Made by a program: the position numbers and the translations under genes. DNA of 64,000 nt from Huiozyma naganishii CBS 8797 (taxonomy: Eukaryota > Ascomycota > Saccharomycetes > Saccharomycetales > Saccharomycetaceae), in contig NC_035926.1 of NCBI RefSeq assembly GCF_000348985.1, positions 558,001 through 622,000 of the forward strand, read 5' to 3'. The notes below the pieces were generated by a model. The model was not told where the DNA came from and made no database searches. It saw nothing but the letters and a program-made list of their open reading frames with translations. Positions 1 through 9,133 of this stretch are shown here, in pieces (the first letter of the stretch is position 1; every line of letters begins with the position of its first letter).

Positions 1-1
1 A

Positions 2-1105
2 CTGGATGATTCGCTAGCCTTTTTCCATGGTCAAGACTGCTTATTCGATGTGTTCTCCACCGCTAACTTCCACAGACTACTCCTCAAAGAGGTAAACTTG
101 TTATCTAGCAGGCCCCAAAAATGGAAAAAGTTAGATTACGTTTTCAAGTTTGGTCCAGATTCTATGTCGGAGGTAAAGCAACTTCCAAAATCGATTTACG
201 ACAACCCTAAATTGTACATACCCACGTTAAATCCAGATCTTTTCAACCTACAGACACAATCCTTTTTCAAATCGATATATGTGAATACTGTTAAAAAGCC
301 CATCGAGTTTCTGACCAACACGGATGTTTCCTTTCTCTCACTTAACTCAAACATGAAATACAATGATATCCTGGACATAAATTCCAAGCTGTGTGGGAAC
401 ACCGTCTTTGGTTGTGTTTCGAATGAGAGATTCAAGTATTTGAATACCATTATTAATCAAGAGGGACTGTGTTTGAAAAGTTTTATTGTTGGTATCGCGA
501 TGCTATGTTTGAAGCCTATGGTTAAAAATTTAAGTGGAACTGTGACATTTTCGATACCGGTGGATCTGAGGTCATTTGTGGACGAGCCAAGAGATTTTGG
601 GCTTTACTACAAAGATATACGAGTTGAATGCCCCTTATCTTTGATTGATGACGACAAGTCGAAGGACTGCATGAAGGGTGCGAGCGTGTCTGAAGAAGAT
701 TTCGATGAGAAATTGATGGAATACCAGTTCAAGAACATTACTGGTTTTGTTAGAAACCATTTGGAACAAAGACTGACGCGGTTTTCTAAAACGGGGTTCA
801 ACGATGATGACATCAGGAGGATGAAATTCGACGACAAAAACACCCTTGGAGGTAGCAGTAATAATGGAACGTTTATTCAAATCTATGACACATCCCTTAT
901 CAATGTTAACGAATTTGGGGAACCAAATAGCTTTATGATCAGAGCTTGCAATCTTACGAAATCTTTAAACAGCGAGGAGCTGATGTCCCTCTCTTACACA
1001 TACTGTGAAGAAAATGGGCTGAATATATGTATACACTATCCTGAAAACTACAAAATGGAATCGTTTGTTGAATGTTTCCAAAGTTTTTTAGAGGAAGGTA
1101 ATTGA
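2..1105 (+). CDS. Acyltransferase/condensation-superfamily protein, C-terminal part (Pbi1/YPL272C-like), cut by window edge
   Basis: The frame is open from the first bases of the window with no ATG before codon 100, so the N-terminus lies outside; about 367 residues are visible, ending at a TGA. The segment SIPVDLRSF followed about 15 residues later by DFGLYY is typical of the chloramphenicol-acetyltransferase-like fold shared by yeast alcohol acetyltransferases and condensation domains. S. cerevisiae YPL272C (PBI1), an uncharacterised member of this broad group, sits beside ATP15, and ATP15 lies just downstream here with KEL3 between. The substrate is unknown. An Atf-type alcohol acetyltransferase is the alternative; the catalytic HxxxD motif would be in the part not shown. 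Confidence 0.5.
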   Translation: MDDSLAFFHGQDCLFDVFSTANFHRLLLKEVNLLSSRPQKWKKLDYVFKFGPDSMSEVKQLPKSIYDNPKLYIPTLNPDLFNLQTQSFFKSIYVNTVKKPIEFLTNTDVSFLSLNSNMKYNDILDINSKLCGNTVFGCVSNERFKYLNTIINQEGLCLKSFIVGIAMLCLKPMVKNLSGTVTFSIPVDLRSFVDEPRDFGLYYKDIRVECPLSLIDDDKSKDCMKGASVSEEDFDEKLMEYQFKNITGFVRNHLEQRLTRFSKTGFNDDDIRRMKFDDKNTLGGSSNNGTFIQIYDTSLINVNEFGEPNSFMIRACNLTKSLNSEELMSLSYTYCEENGLNICIHYPENYKMESFVECFQSFLEEGN

Positions 1106-1179
1106 CACTATATAATAAATACGTAACTCGATGACACTAACAAATGTTCTACGAAGAGAATACTATTCGTCAAGAAAAA

Positions 1180-3132
1180 TCACCTTCTCCTAGCCGTAGG
1201 AGGAGATTGGGCATCTCTTTCAATGATATCGCCCCCCACACCCAGTTCTTGTAGTTTATCTTCCTCAATTTGAATTTGATCCCGTCTTTCCCACCAACGG
1301 TCCTGACATAATTCAAACGATTTTTGCTTCAGGTGCTTACCTTTGGCATGCTTGTTATTGGAGATTGCCCATTCCAAGAACTTTGGACCTTCACGAATGT
1401 AGAACTCACGTAACGATTCAAATGCCTTAGGATGAGGCAACCATGGTCTTGGATCAGGTATCTCCATTTCATCGATACCTTCATCCTCCTCATTTTCTTC
1501 CTCATCGTCATCTTCAGCCTCCAACCTCTCGTTCGTCGGTTCCGCTTCACCGTCGTCTTCATCGTCATCATCTTCGTATTCGAAATCATCTTCAGATTGA
1601 ACATCGCCTAGCCTCTTAACTTCTTCTATCTCCTGTAGGTTTTCATAATATTGGGTGATACCATCCAGCTTGTTCAAATCGATGCTATAGAAGGAGTCAA
1701 TAGTGTAATCGTTATCCTTGAACTCCCACATACCACCGTATATATAAAATGTATCATTGAGGACAGTAGTACACGCATTGAACCGTTCGTGCGGTAGTTG
1801 GTTCAGTTTCGGTAAGTTTGTGCGCATTTTTTCCTCTTCCTCGTTGTCATCTTGTTCTCGGTCAGTCGTTGTTTCTTCATGAGGTGTATTCGATCCTGAA
1901 TAGCTGTTAGTCTCCTCATCCTTCAAGTCATTTTGCTCCAAAATTTTGTTTAGCAAATCTTGTAGCTCCTTTTCTTGCTCCTTGGAAACCGTGTTGTTAC
2001 TTGACTTATTCCTATTAGCATTACTATTTTGAGTAACCTTTCTCAGTTTCAAAGGATACCATCTGTTGGATTCTATGTTGTACGAGTATAGATCATTGTA
2101 GTAAATGGAACTTAGATCCTCCTCCGTCTCCTCTAAATCGTAAACACCTCCAAAAAGAATACCCCTATTGTTTCTATGAAGTGCCATCGAACAACCAACA
2201 CGTGGTGACGGTTGTTGTCCCTTCTTGGCTCGACGTTCCCATTTGATCTCATTGACGTTCTGGCTCATCTTCAAAATCCAACAATCAGTAAGTGTTTTAC
2301 CCTTATGTAGAGACTTGTTGTTTTTAGCCTTCACTTTACAATACCCACCATAAACGATTGGTCCCTCGTTGGAACCAATCCAGGAATGTCCTGAACGTGG
2401 GTCCGGTTGGTTCTTGTTGGTCGTTTCCCATTTCGTCCATTTGAAGTCCACGACGTTAAACAACCAAACGTCGTTAAAGTACGAAGTACCTTGGTTCAAA
2501 TCTTTGAACCCACCAAAGAGAATGAAATAGTTCTTCCACGTAGTAATTCTATGACCAGACCGAGCACTGGGACCATTCTTGAAATCCAATTTACTCCATT
2601 CTCTAGTGGTATTATCAAGCAGCCACGTATCGTTGTAATGGTAAAAAGTGTTTTGTTTGGGAGAACTGAACTCCCCACCGAAAAGAATCGTCACACCTGA
2701 CTGATGTGAGCACATTGCCGCTGAAGACCGCGGCATTGGGGAGTTCTGTGAGGTGAATTTTTTCCATTGGTTATTCTGTGGGTTGTAAACGTGCAAGTCG
2801 TTGTAAAACTTGGTCATGTTTGTTTCGTTATTGGTCCTTTCACCTCCGAAAAGAAGCAGTTCCGGTTTCGAGGCATTGGTGACAAGGCATGCATTGTTAC
2901 GAGGTGTTGGATGCGGTACCAATTCCACGACAACCTTCTCAAATTGCTCTTGCTCCAACTTGAAGTTTTGCAGAATGGTATCGATATCCAAATCCTCCTC
3001 GTCATCAGAATCCAGTCCAAATTTTTTAACACGCTTCTGATCTTTACTGGCAGCTTTCAACAGGTTCTTCTTCGATTTTGCCTCGGAACGCGCCTTCTTA
3101 GCATCTTTATCCTTCTTCGTCTTCTTCGCCAT
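1180..3132 (-). CDS. KEL3: Kelch-repeat protein Kel3
   Basis: This 650-residue frame matches the length and layout of S. cerevisiae Kel3 (YPL263C, about 651 residues). A Lys-rich start (residues 1-35) is followed by several kelch repeats (about 65-480) with recurring LLFGG, NDVWLF and PRSGH-type signatures that should fold as a beta-propeller. A strongly acidic region (about 530-580) comes next, then a C-terminal DUF4110-type segment beginning PRPWLPHP and containing RWWERRDQ. Kel3 is cytoplasmic and its molecular role is poorly known; the propeller suggests protein binding. The gene is convergent with the acyltransferase-like gene. In S. cerevisiae KEL3 lies a few genes away from ATP15, so the neighbourhood is rearranged but related. 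Confidence 0.93.
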   Translation of the reverse strand: MAKKTKKDKDAKKARSEAKSKKNLLKAASKDQKRVKKFGLDSDDEEDLDIDTILQNFKLEQEQFEKVVVELVPHPTPRNNACLVTNASKPELLLFGGERTNNETNMTKFYNDLHVYNPQNNQWKKFTSQNSPMPRSSAAMCSHQSGVTILFGGEFSSPKQNTFYHYNDTWLLDNTTREWSKLDFKNGPSARSGHRITTWKNYFILFGGFKDLNQGTSYFNDVWLFNVVDFKWTKWETTNKNQPDPRSGHSWIGSNEGPIVYGGYCKVKAKNNKSLHKGKTLTDCWILKMSQNVNEIKWERRAKKGQQPSPRVGCSMALHRNNRGILFGGVYDLEETEEDLSSIYYNDLYSYNIESNRWYPLKLRKVTQNSNANRNKSSNNTVSKEQEKELQDLLNKILEQNDLKDEETNSYSGSNTPHEETTTDREQDDNEEEEKMRTNLPKLNQLPHERFNACTTVLNDTFYIYGGMWEFKDNDYTIDSFYSIDLNKLDGITQYYENLQEIEEVKRLGDVQSEDDFEYEDDDDEDDGEAEPTNERLEAEDDDEEENEEDEGIDEMEIPDPRPWLPHPKAFESLREFYIREGPKFLEWAISNNKHAKGKHLKQKSFELCQDRWWERRDQIQIEEDKLQELGVGGDIIERDAQSPPTARRR

Positions 3133-3922
3133 ATTTAACTTGGTCTGTTACCGCTGTGGACTTGCAAACTCCAAATAGAATCATGCAAGATGCAAAGAAT
3201 GGAAAGCCCTAACATATTATTTTATGTCATCGCAAACACGGTACAATTTTTTTCAACTTCAAATTTTGCGTCGTCGTCTTCGCCATTTTTGCACCAAGTT
3301 CAGTACGTATAAAGTGTAGCAAGATTCTTGCGCTCTCATGAATGGGGTCTCTATTAAAGTACAAGAACCGTGATAGGGGACGCAATTTCAATTGCAATTG
3401 CGTGGTTCCCTGTACAACTACAAACAATACTGCATGCTATTTCCATATCACGGGGAATGATGAAAACTGAGCATATCGATTTTTCACAGACAGCTCGCTA
3501 CTACGAGCATTATGATCGAGACAATGTAACTCAGAACCGCTACACTGACCCCTTCTCTAAATAATATGGAATGTTTTGTTTGGTTTCACTCTTAGACGCT
3601 TCTTCTTATTTTTTATCGTAACTCTCTGCACCTGGATTTAATTGTAGAATATGTTCCCAAGAAGGGTGTAGCCCTTGACACGGTGAGTCAACGGCAGTCA
3701 CCAGAACTCTCCTGTCAAGGGCACCAGTCAAGCACACCGCAAGTATAGCACCACAACCTCTTCTAACCAATCACAGGAGGGCATTCCCCCCACGTGACCG
3801 CTAAAAACAGGTAAAACTTTCAAAAATTAACAAGAATCGAATTAAGAGTTTGAGGAGGCTCTTATTCACAGCTTCACCTCTCTATCTCCTCTGTGGTTCG
3901 CACGACCAACAGCTAGTTAAAG
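3133..3922. promoter_or_regulatory. KEL3-ATP15 divergent intergenic region
   Basis: A 790-bp stretch without a convincing gene separates the divergent starts of KEL3 and ATP15. It holds an AGCCCTAA at 3205-3212, which fits the Tbf1 consensus, about 75 bp upstream of the KEL3 ATG. A CACGTG (3791-3796, CCACGTGACC) lies about 130 bp upstream of ATP15, where a Cbf1-type factor could bind. The rest is AT-rich and I see no RNA gene in it. Confidence 0.45.
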
Positions 3923-4120
3923 ATGAGCGCGTACTGGAAGAAGGCAGGCATCACCTATGCAACGTATTTGAATGTCACTGCAAAGACTCTGCGCTCCGCG
4001 CTGAAGAACGAACTCCAGACACAAAATGTGCTGAGTAGGGGAACTACGGATGCTGCGTACACCGTGTACGAAAAGGGTACCCCGAAGGCGGACCCTCAAC
4101 CTTTGCAAGAAACTTCATAG
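3923..4120 (+). CDS. ATP15: ATP synthase F1 epsilon subunit Atp15
   Basis: This 65-residue protein begins MSAYWKKAGITYATYLN, which closely follows the S. cerevisiae Atp15 start (62 residues, YPL271W). Atp15 is the small subunit of the central stalk of mitochondrial F1-ATPase, where it packs with the gamma and delta subunits. As in S. cerevisiae there is no long cleavable presequence. The order ATP15-MDL2-KAR9-PLC1 on one strand is the same as YPL271W to YPL268W, which supports the call. The gene is short but the family resemblance covers its whole length. Confidence 0.95.
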   Translation: MSAYWKKAGITYATYLNVTAKTLRSALKNELQTQNVLSRGTTDAAYTVYEKGTPKADPQPLQETS

Positions 4121-4360
4121 TTAAATGCTGAGGGACACGGAGTGGTATTATTATTCCTAATTCTCATATATATGACAGTCTCTATATTCTACCCTTAAAT
4201 CTCGTTCCACCATCTTCGGTACAAAATATACTTAGAACTATATTATATAATATATGTTTTATAATTATATTCAAGTTGTTCGAACTTTTGAGTAACCAGA
4301 AACGGGGACACATATAGGGGTCGACTCTACGCAAGCAATTTATCGTTAAGTGGAACAAGT

Positions 4361-6586
4361 ATGCTGAAGGTTGCGCCATTGCGGTTGGGCCTCCTGAAAC
4401 ATACAGGCCCGTCGCTATATAAAAGGACTTTTGTGTCTCCCATATGGAGGTTCCGTGCAGGTAGTCATCTGAACGTGAATCGTGTACGCACACCTTTGCA
4501 TTTCGTAAAGAGGAGCCCATTGATACCCAGAAGGGTGTTGTATTCTACAGATGTAACACCGAAGGAACCGGAAAAGCAACCTGCCGTTGTTGTCCACCCT
4601 AAGCCAGAGGACGAGGGAACGTACAAGGACATATGGAGGTTGTTTCTACTGGTGAAGTCCGATTGGAAGCTGCTCATGAGCGCACTCACACTTTTAACAG
4701 TATCTTGTGGGATTGGTATGTGTATACCAAAGGTCATAGGGACAGTGCTGGACTCGCTGAAGGATATTCAGGGCAAAGAGTTTTCTGAATTGATGATCTG
4801 GGATATGTCCCTCAAACACTTCTTCTACGGGCTGTCTGGACTATTATTGCTAGGGTGTGGTGCAAATTACGTCCGTGTTATCTTACTCAGGATCCTGAGT
4901 GAAAACTTAGTCGCCAAACTACGTGCAAACGTTATCAAGCATATCATTCATCAAGATGCCCAGTTTTTCGACACTTACAAAGTGGGGGATTTGATCTCTA
5001 GAGTCGGGAACGATGCGTTCATTGTATCGCGGTCTATCACACAGAAAATATCAGACGGTGTCAAAGCTGTCTTCATAGGATCAGCAGGTGTGGGTATGAT
5101 GCTGTCGATATCGATACCACTCTCGTGCTCCATTCTGATTCTAATGGGGTCCCCGCTTTTGCTAAGTGCTAAAGTGTTTGGGAAACAGATCAGAGATAAC
5201 TCGAAAAAGTTACAAGAGGTCACAGCGAACCTGACCAGAGTGTCTGAAGAACAATTTAACGGGATCAAGACTATCCAAAGTTTTGTGGCAGAACAATCTG
5301 AAATGCACAAGTTCAACGGTTCCATCAGAAAGATATTCGCGGTCGGGAAAGAGGCTGCATTCATCAACGCCAAATTTTTTACAACTGCATCGATAATTGG
5401 TGATCTGAGTTTCCTTGTCGTACTCAGTTACGGCTCGTGGCTCGTATTCCAGCAACAACTGTCTGTGGGTGATCTAACTGCATTCATGCTCTATACAGAG
5501 TATACTGGGAACGCGATATTCAACCTGTCTGGGTTCTTTTCAGAGATCATGCAAGGTGCAGGGGCCGCGTCCCGTATTTTTGAGTTGACCGACTTGAAAC
5601 CAAGGATCAACCCAACGAGGGGTTCAAAATTCATACCTGCCAAGGGTGGAGAAATTGAGTTCAAAAATGTTTCATTCAACTATCCAACAAGGCCTACGGT
5701 CCCCATTTTCAGGAACTTAAACTTCAAGATTGAACAAGGTTCCAACGTCTGCATTGTCGGGCCGTCCGGTAAGGGTAAGTCCACTATTGCGTGGTTGCTG
5801 CTCCACTACTACAACCCATCACAGGGCCAGATCCTTATTGATGGACAAGATATAAGCGCATTGAGTACGAAGTCTTTGCGGAGACATATTGGGATCGTTC
5901 AGCAGGAGCCTATTCTAATGTCAGGAACTATTAGGGATAACATCACATATGGGCTCACATACACCCCGACAAAGGAGGAGATCAGATCGGTAGCAAAGCA
6001 ATGTTTCTGTCACAACTTCATCACCAGATTCCCAGATACATATGACACAGCAATAGGACCGCACGGTACGCTACTAAGTGGTGGACAGAAGCAAAGGATT
6101 GCTATCGCAAGAGCTCTGATCAAAAAACCCACAGTGCTGATATTGGACGAGGCGACCTCGGCGCTCGATGTTGAGAGTGAAGGTGCCATTAACTATACTT
6201 TCGGGCAACTGATGAAGAGTAAATCGATGACTATTGTAAGCATTGCCCATAGACTAAGTACGATCAGGAGGTCAGAAAACGTGATTGTGCTCGGTAATGA
6301 TGGGAGCGTTGTCGAACAAGGTAAATTCAAGGAACTGTTTGCCAATCCAGCCAGTGAGCTATCCAAGCTTTTGAGAGAGAAGTCCTCAGGGAATAACGCT
6401 GCCCCTGAAATTCAACCTCAGGAAATATCACAGACTATAGAGGAGGACCCGTCATTTTCTGGTGAGGCAACACCAGCCTCTTCTGTGACGGGTTTCAAAG
6501 CCGAAACGGAGGCTGAAACCATTAATGAAGTATTGAAGGACATATCGACAGAGGGCAAACCACTGAAAATCCCACAAAATGAGTGA
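4361..6586 (+). CDS. MDL2: Mitochondrial half-size ABC transporter Mdl2
   Basis: A 741-residue half ABC transporter. The first 60 residues are rich in Arg and hydroxylated residues and lack acids, as in a mitochondrial presequence. A membrane domain of about six helices (about 95-410) is followed by an ATPase domain with Walker A GPSGKGKST (about 466-474), signature LSGGQ (about 572-576), Walker B LILDEATS (about 593-600) and the switch histidine in AHRLSTI (about 629). The family sits in the mitochondrial inner membrane; its paralog Mdl1 is linked to peptide export, and the Mdl2 substrate is uncertain. Position between ATP15 and KAR9 equals YPL270W. The C-terminal 60 residues are acidic and less conserved. 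Confidence 0.93.
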   Translation: MLKVAPLRLGLLKHTGPSLYKRTFVSPIWRFRAGSHLNVNRVRTPLHFVKRSPLIPRRVLYSTDVTPKEPEKQPAVVVHPKPEDEGTYKDIWRLFLLVKSDWKLLMSALTLLTVSCGIGMCIPKVIGTVLDSLKDIQGKEFSELMIWDMSLKHFFYGLSGLLLLGCGANYVRVILLRILSENLVAKLRANVIKHIIHQDAQFFDTYKVGDLISRVGNDAFIVSRSITQKISDGVKAVFIGSAGVGMMLSISIPLSCSILILMGSPLLLSAKVFGKQIRDNSKKLQEVTANLTRVSEEQFNGIKTIQSFVAEQSEMHKFNGSIRKIFAVGKEAAFINAKFFTTASIIGDLSFLVVLSYGSWLVFQQQLSVGDLTAFMLYTEYTGNAIFNLSGFFSEIMQGAGAASRIFELTDLKPRINPTRGSKFIPAKGGEIEFKNVSFNYPTRPTVPIFRNLNFKIEQGSNVCIVGPSGKGKSTIAWLLLHYYNPSQGQILIDGQDISALSTKSLRRHIGIVQQEPILMSGTIRDNITYGLTYTPTKEEIRSVAKQCFCHNFITRFPDTYDTAIGPHGTLLSGGQKQRIAIARALIKKPTVLILDEATSALDVESEGAINYTFGQLMKSKSMTIVSIAHRLSTIRRSENVIVLGNDGSVVEQGKFKELFANPASELSKLLREKSSGNNAAPEIQPQEISQTIEEDPSFSGEATPASSVTGFKAETEAETINEVLKDISTEGKPLKIPQNE

Positions 6587-6827
6587 GGATGTCATTAAAA
6601 ATATAGACTTGAAACGATCGGACTTTTGTGCTCTTTTTTAGATAAGTATCCTCTTATAACCAAAATGGGAACCTCTCCCCCATGTCATCTTATGCGTCGT
6701 GTTTCAGAATTGGTAAATAAATAAAAATGTAAACATTTGAATCTATAAGGAAAGGAAGAGCAACGCCCTCATTTATTGATAAAATTGGGCATAGTCAGGT
6801 AGCGTATTTAATCGCTGTCAGTCTAGT

Positions 6828-8978
6828 ATGCCCAGCCAGAGCCCTCTGGTTGACCTCAAACCTTGCGTGAACCGATTGAATGTGACGGTGAATACACTTA
6901 GCGGATTAACAAAACTAGACAGATTTTTAAATGAACAGTTACGGTTGTTGTACCACCAACTACAAAAGCTGGACACCTGTATTAGCGACATATTGAGTAA
7001 TTCTGAGTTAACTGATGATTTGACGCAATGGGATGTATCATTGCCAAGACAGATTCTGCAGCAATTGGTCGATGACCTGAAAAAGGTTGACCCAACACTC
7101 TCTCACGTATTAGATATACTGGAACTGGAGCAGAACACGGCTAACTCAGATATCACCTTAAGTGAGACTGTTGATTTAATTGAGGAATGCACCACGATGG
7201 CCCATAGGAACCTGGATTCAAACCTAAAGGAATTGAAGATTGTGTCAGGCGTGTTTTTAGAGTTTACTGAAATTGTGAATGATAATATGACCACCTTACA
7301 GAAAATACTTGACGAGAACATTGAGCAACTGTTTGAGATACAGGAGAAACGGTTTGAATCCCCAGTGAGACATATCCCAAGTTTTACTCTGGATCAATTA
7401 TTGAGTTTGTTGACAAGAAATGTTTCAACAGGCAAACATGACGGCATAAGCGTTAATGGCAATGGCTTAATACGTTCGAAAAAACCGATTACTAACGATA
7501 CAACCACTCGGCTACCAAAGTTTTCACTCGCTGAAGAAAGGTTGGTGAACGGATTTATGGCCATTCAAAAGAATTTGAAACCAATACAGAAATCGCTTCT
7601 CGATGTCCTACCGGAACGCTCAAAGATGTTTTCGGCGAGACACAAGCCGGTCTTTGAAAAAATTGGTGTCCTTGATACATTTTTATCAATAAAGTACAAA
7701 CGAATGATGAAAGATTTCAAGTTTTTGGAGAGAGAGGTGTACAGATTGAAAGTGGAGATTATTGACAAGCGTTGGAATATTCTGTTTACGAATTTAAATC
7801 ATGAATTACAAGCCTTACTTTCAGAGATGAATGAGGTTTACAAACAATGTCTGGCTCTGCAAGAGGAGGACACTAATGACAAAAAATTAAGGAAGAGGTT
7901 TGAATGGCAGCTAGAGAGAAATACAACAGTTGTCACCAGAACCTTCAACGTCATATACACCGCATCTGAATTTTCCTTACTATCACCTGAGGTGGCCAAA
8001 AGAACCAATGAATTAGCACAATGGTGGATCGACCTCCGACCGAAGACCGATGAGCTGTTGACATCCTTGGAGAGTACAGAAAATATGAGAGAAATGGAAA
8101 CCGAAGGTGAAACATTATTGGAACCTCCTCCAATACTGTTTTCGAAGAATTCTCGAGATACCCTACCCCATTCAGATAGTGAAAGCGATGCTGGAAATAA
8201 GACTATCGAGGCAATCGCTGGTGACCTCCGAAAATTTTCTTTAGGGTCAGGAGCGAACAGAACATCATCTGGAGAACAGATTGATGGCAGTGAAGTAAAT
8301 AGCGGTGGACCAAAGATTGGTGCAACTCTCTTAAGGAAGGTAAGTGTTAAGCCCTTGGACCAAGATGGTATTGATGGTGATGACGAAGAAAATCCTTTCT
8401 TCCACGTAGAAGCAAAAGCCGATCAACCGCAAAACACCAAGAAAAACAGAAGAGCCAGACGTAGCTTAATTTTCAGTCCAATTCCCAAACTTCCATTTTA
8501 TGGAAATTCACCCATTAGCCAAAAACAGATGTCTCCTAAGGTTGAGCTGACACAAAAGCCTACATCACCACCGAATTACAATTTGTCATCCTACTTGGCT
8601 AATGAACGGGATAACTCCCAAGTGGGTGGTTCATTAAAGAAAGGATACTGGCGAAGTTCATCAAGCGACTTGGAAAGCAGCAGAGTAGAAGAAGACACAG
8701 TTATGTTAACACCTTCCCGGAAGAGTTCCATTGCGTCTTCAATTACGATGGAAGAGCCAGGGAAAATTGAAGCGTTGTTAACTGAAAGAGCGAAAACACA
8801 CGCAACGAAACCTTCGCAAATCCCTAAGTTGGGTTGCAAGAAAACGGTAAGCGAGCCTCTTCCTTTTGTCAAAATACGACCATCCTTAAGAAGAACGCCC
8901 CAACCACAATCCAAATGTAGAATTAAGCCACCCACTCCCCTATCGCAACTTCTGTCTACCCAAAAACAGTCTTCTTAG
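6828..8978 (+). CDS. KAR9: Spindle-positioning protein Kar9
   Basis: This 716-residue protein sits between MDL2 and PLC1, as YPL269W does. Kar9 links astral microtubule plus ends, through the EB1 homolog Bim1, to the myosin Myo2 and so orients the spindle toward the bud. The N-terminal 440 residues are helical, as in the Kar9 family, and the rest is Ser/Thr/Pro-rich and probably disordered. In the basic C-terminal tail an SQIP at residues 663-666 fits the SxIP motif that binds EB1 proteins. The protein is about 70 residues longer than S. cerevisiae Kar9 (644), mainly in the disordered part. The ATG at 6828 is the first in frame. Confidence 0.88.
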   Translation: MPSQSPLVDLKPCVNRLNVTVNTLSGLTKLDRFLNEQLRLLYHQLQKLDTCISDILSNSELTDDLTQWDVSLPRQILQQLVDDLKKVDPTLSHVLDILELEQNTANSDITLSETVDLIEECTTMAHRNLDSNLKELKIVSGVFLEFTEIVNDNMTTLQKILDENIEQLFEIQEKRFESPVRHIPSFTLDQLLSLLTRNVSTGKHDGISVNGNGLIRSKKPITNDTTTRLPKFSLAEERLVNGFMAIQKNLKPIQKSLLDVLPERSKMFSARHKPVFEKIGVLDTFLSIKYKRMMKDFKFLEREVYRLKVEIIDKRWNILFTNLNHELQALLSEMNEVYKQCLALQEEDTNDKKLRKRFEWQLERNTTVVTRTFNVIYTASEFSLLSPEVAKRTNELAQWWIDLRPKTDELLTSLESTENMREMETEGETLLEPPPILFSKNSRDTLPHSDSESDAGNKTIEAIAGDLRKFSLGSGANRTSSGEQIDGSEVNSGGPKIGATLLRKVSVKPLDQDGIDGDDEENPFFHVEAKADQPQNTKKNRRARRSLIFSPIPKLPFYGNSPISQKQMSPKVELTQKPTSPPNYNLSSYLANERDNSQVGGSLKKGYWRSSSSDLESSRVEEDTVMLTPSRKSSIASSITMEEPGKIEALLTERAKTHATKPSQIPKLGCKKTVSEPLPFVKIRPSLRRTPQPQSKCRIKPPTPLSQLLSTQKQSS

Positions 8979-9133
8979 ACGGTATTGTAACCACACCGCG
9001 GCCACAGTATTGTGACGTGTGTGTGTTTTTTTCACTTGTTTTTTTGTTTTTTTGATGTTCAAATCATACAGATTCCATGGAAGAGTATCTCTTCATCAAA
9101 TGAATATGCTTGGCGGACTGATACCAAGTCGTG

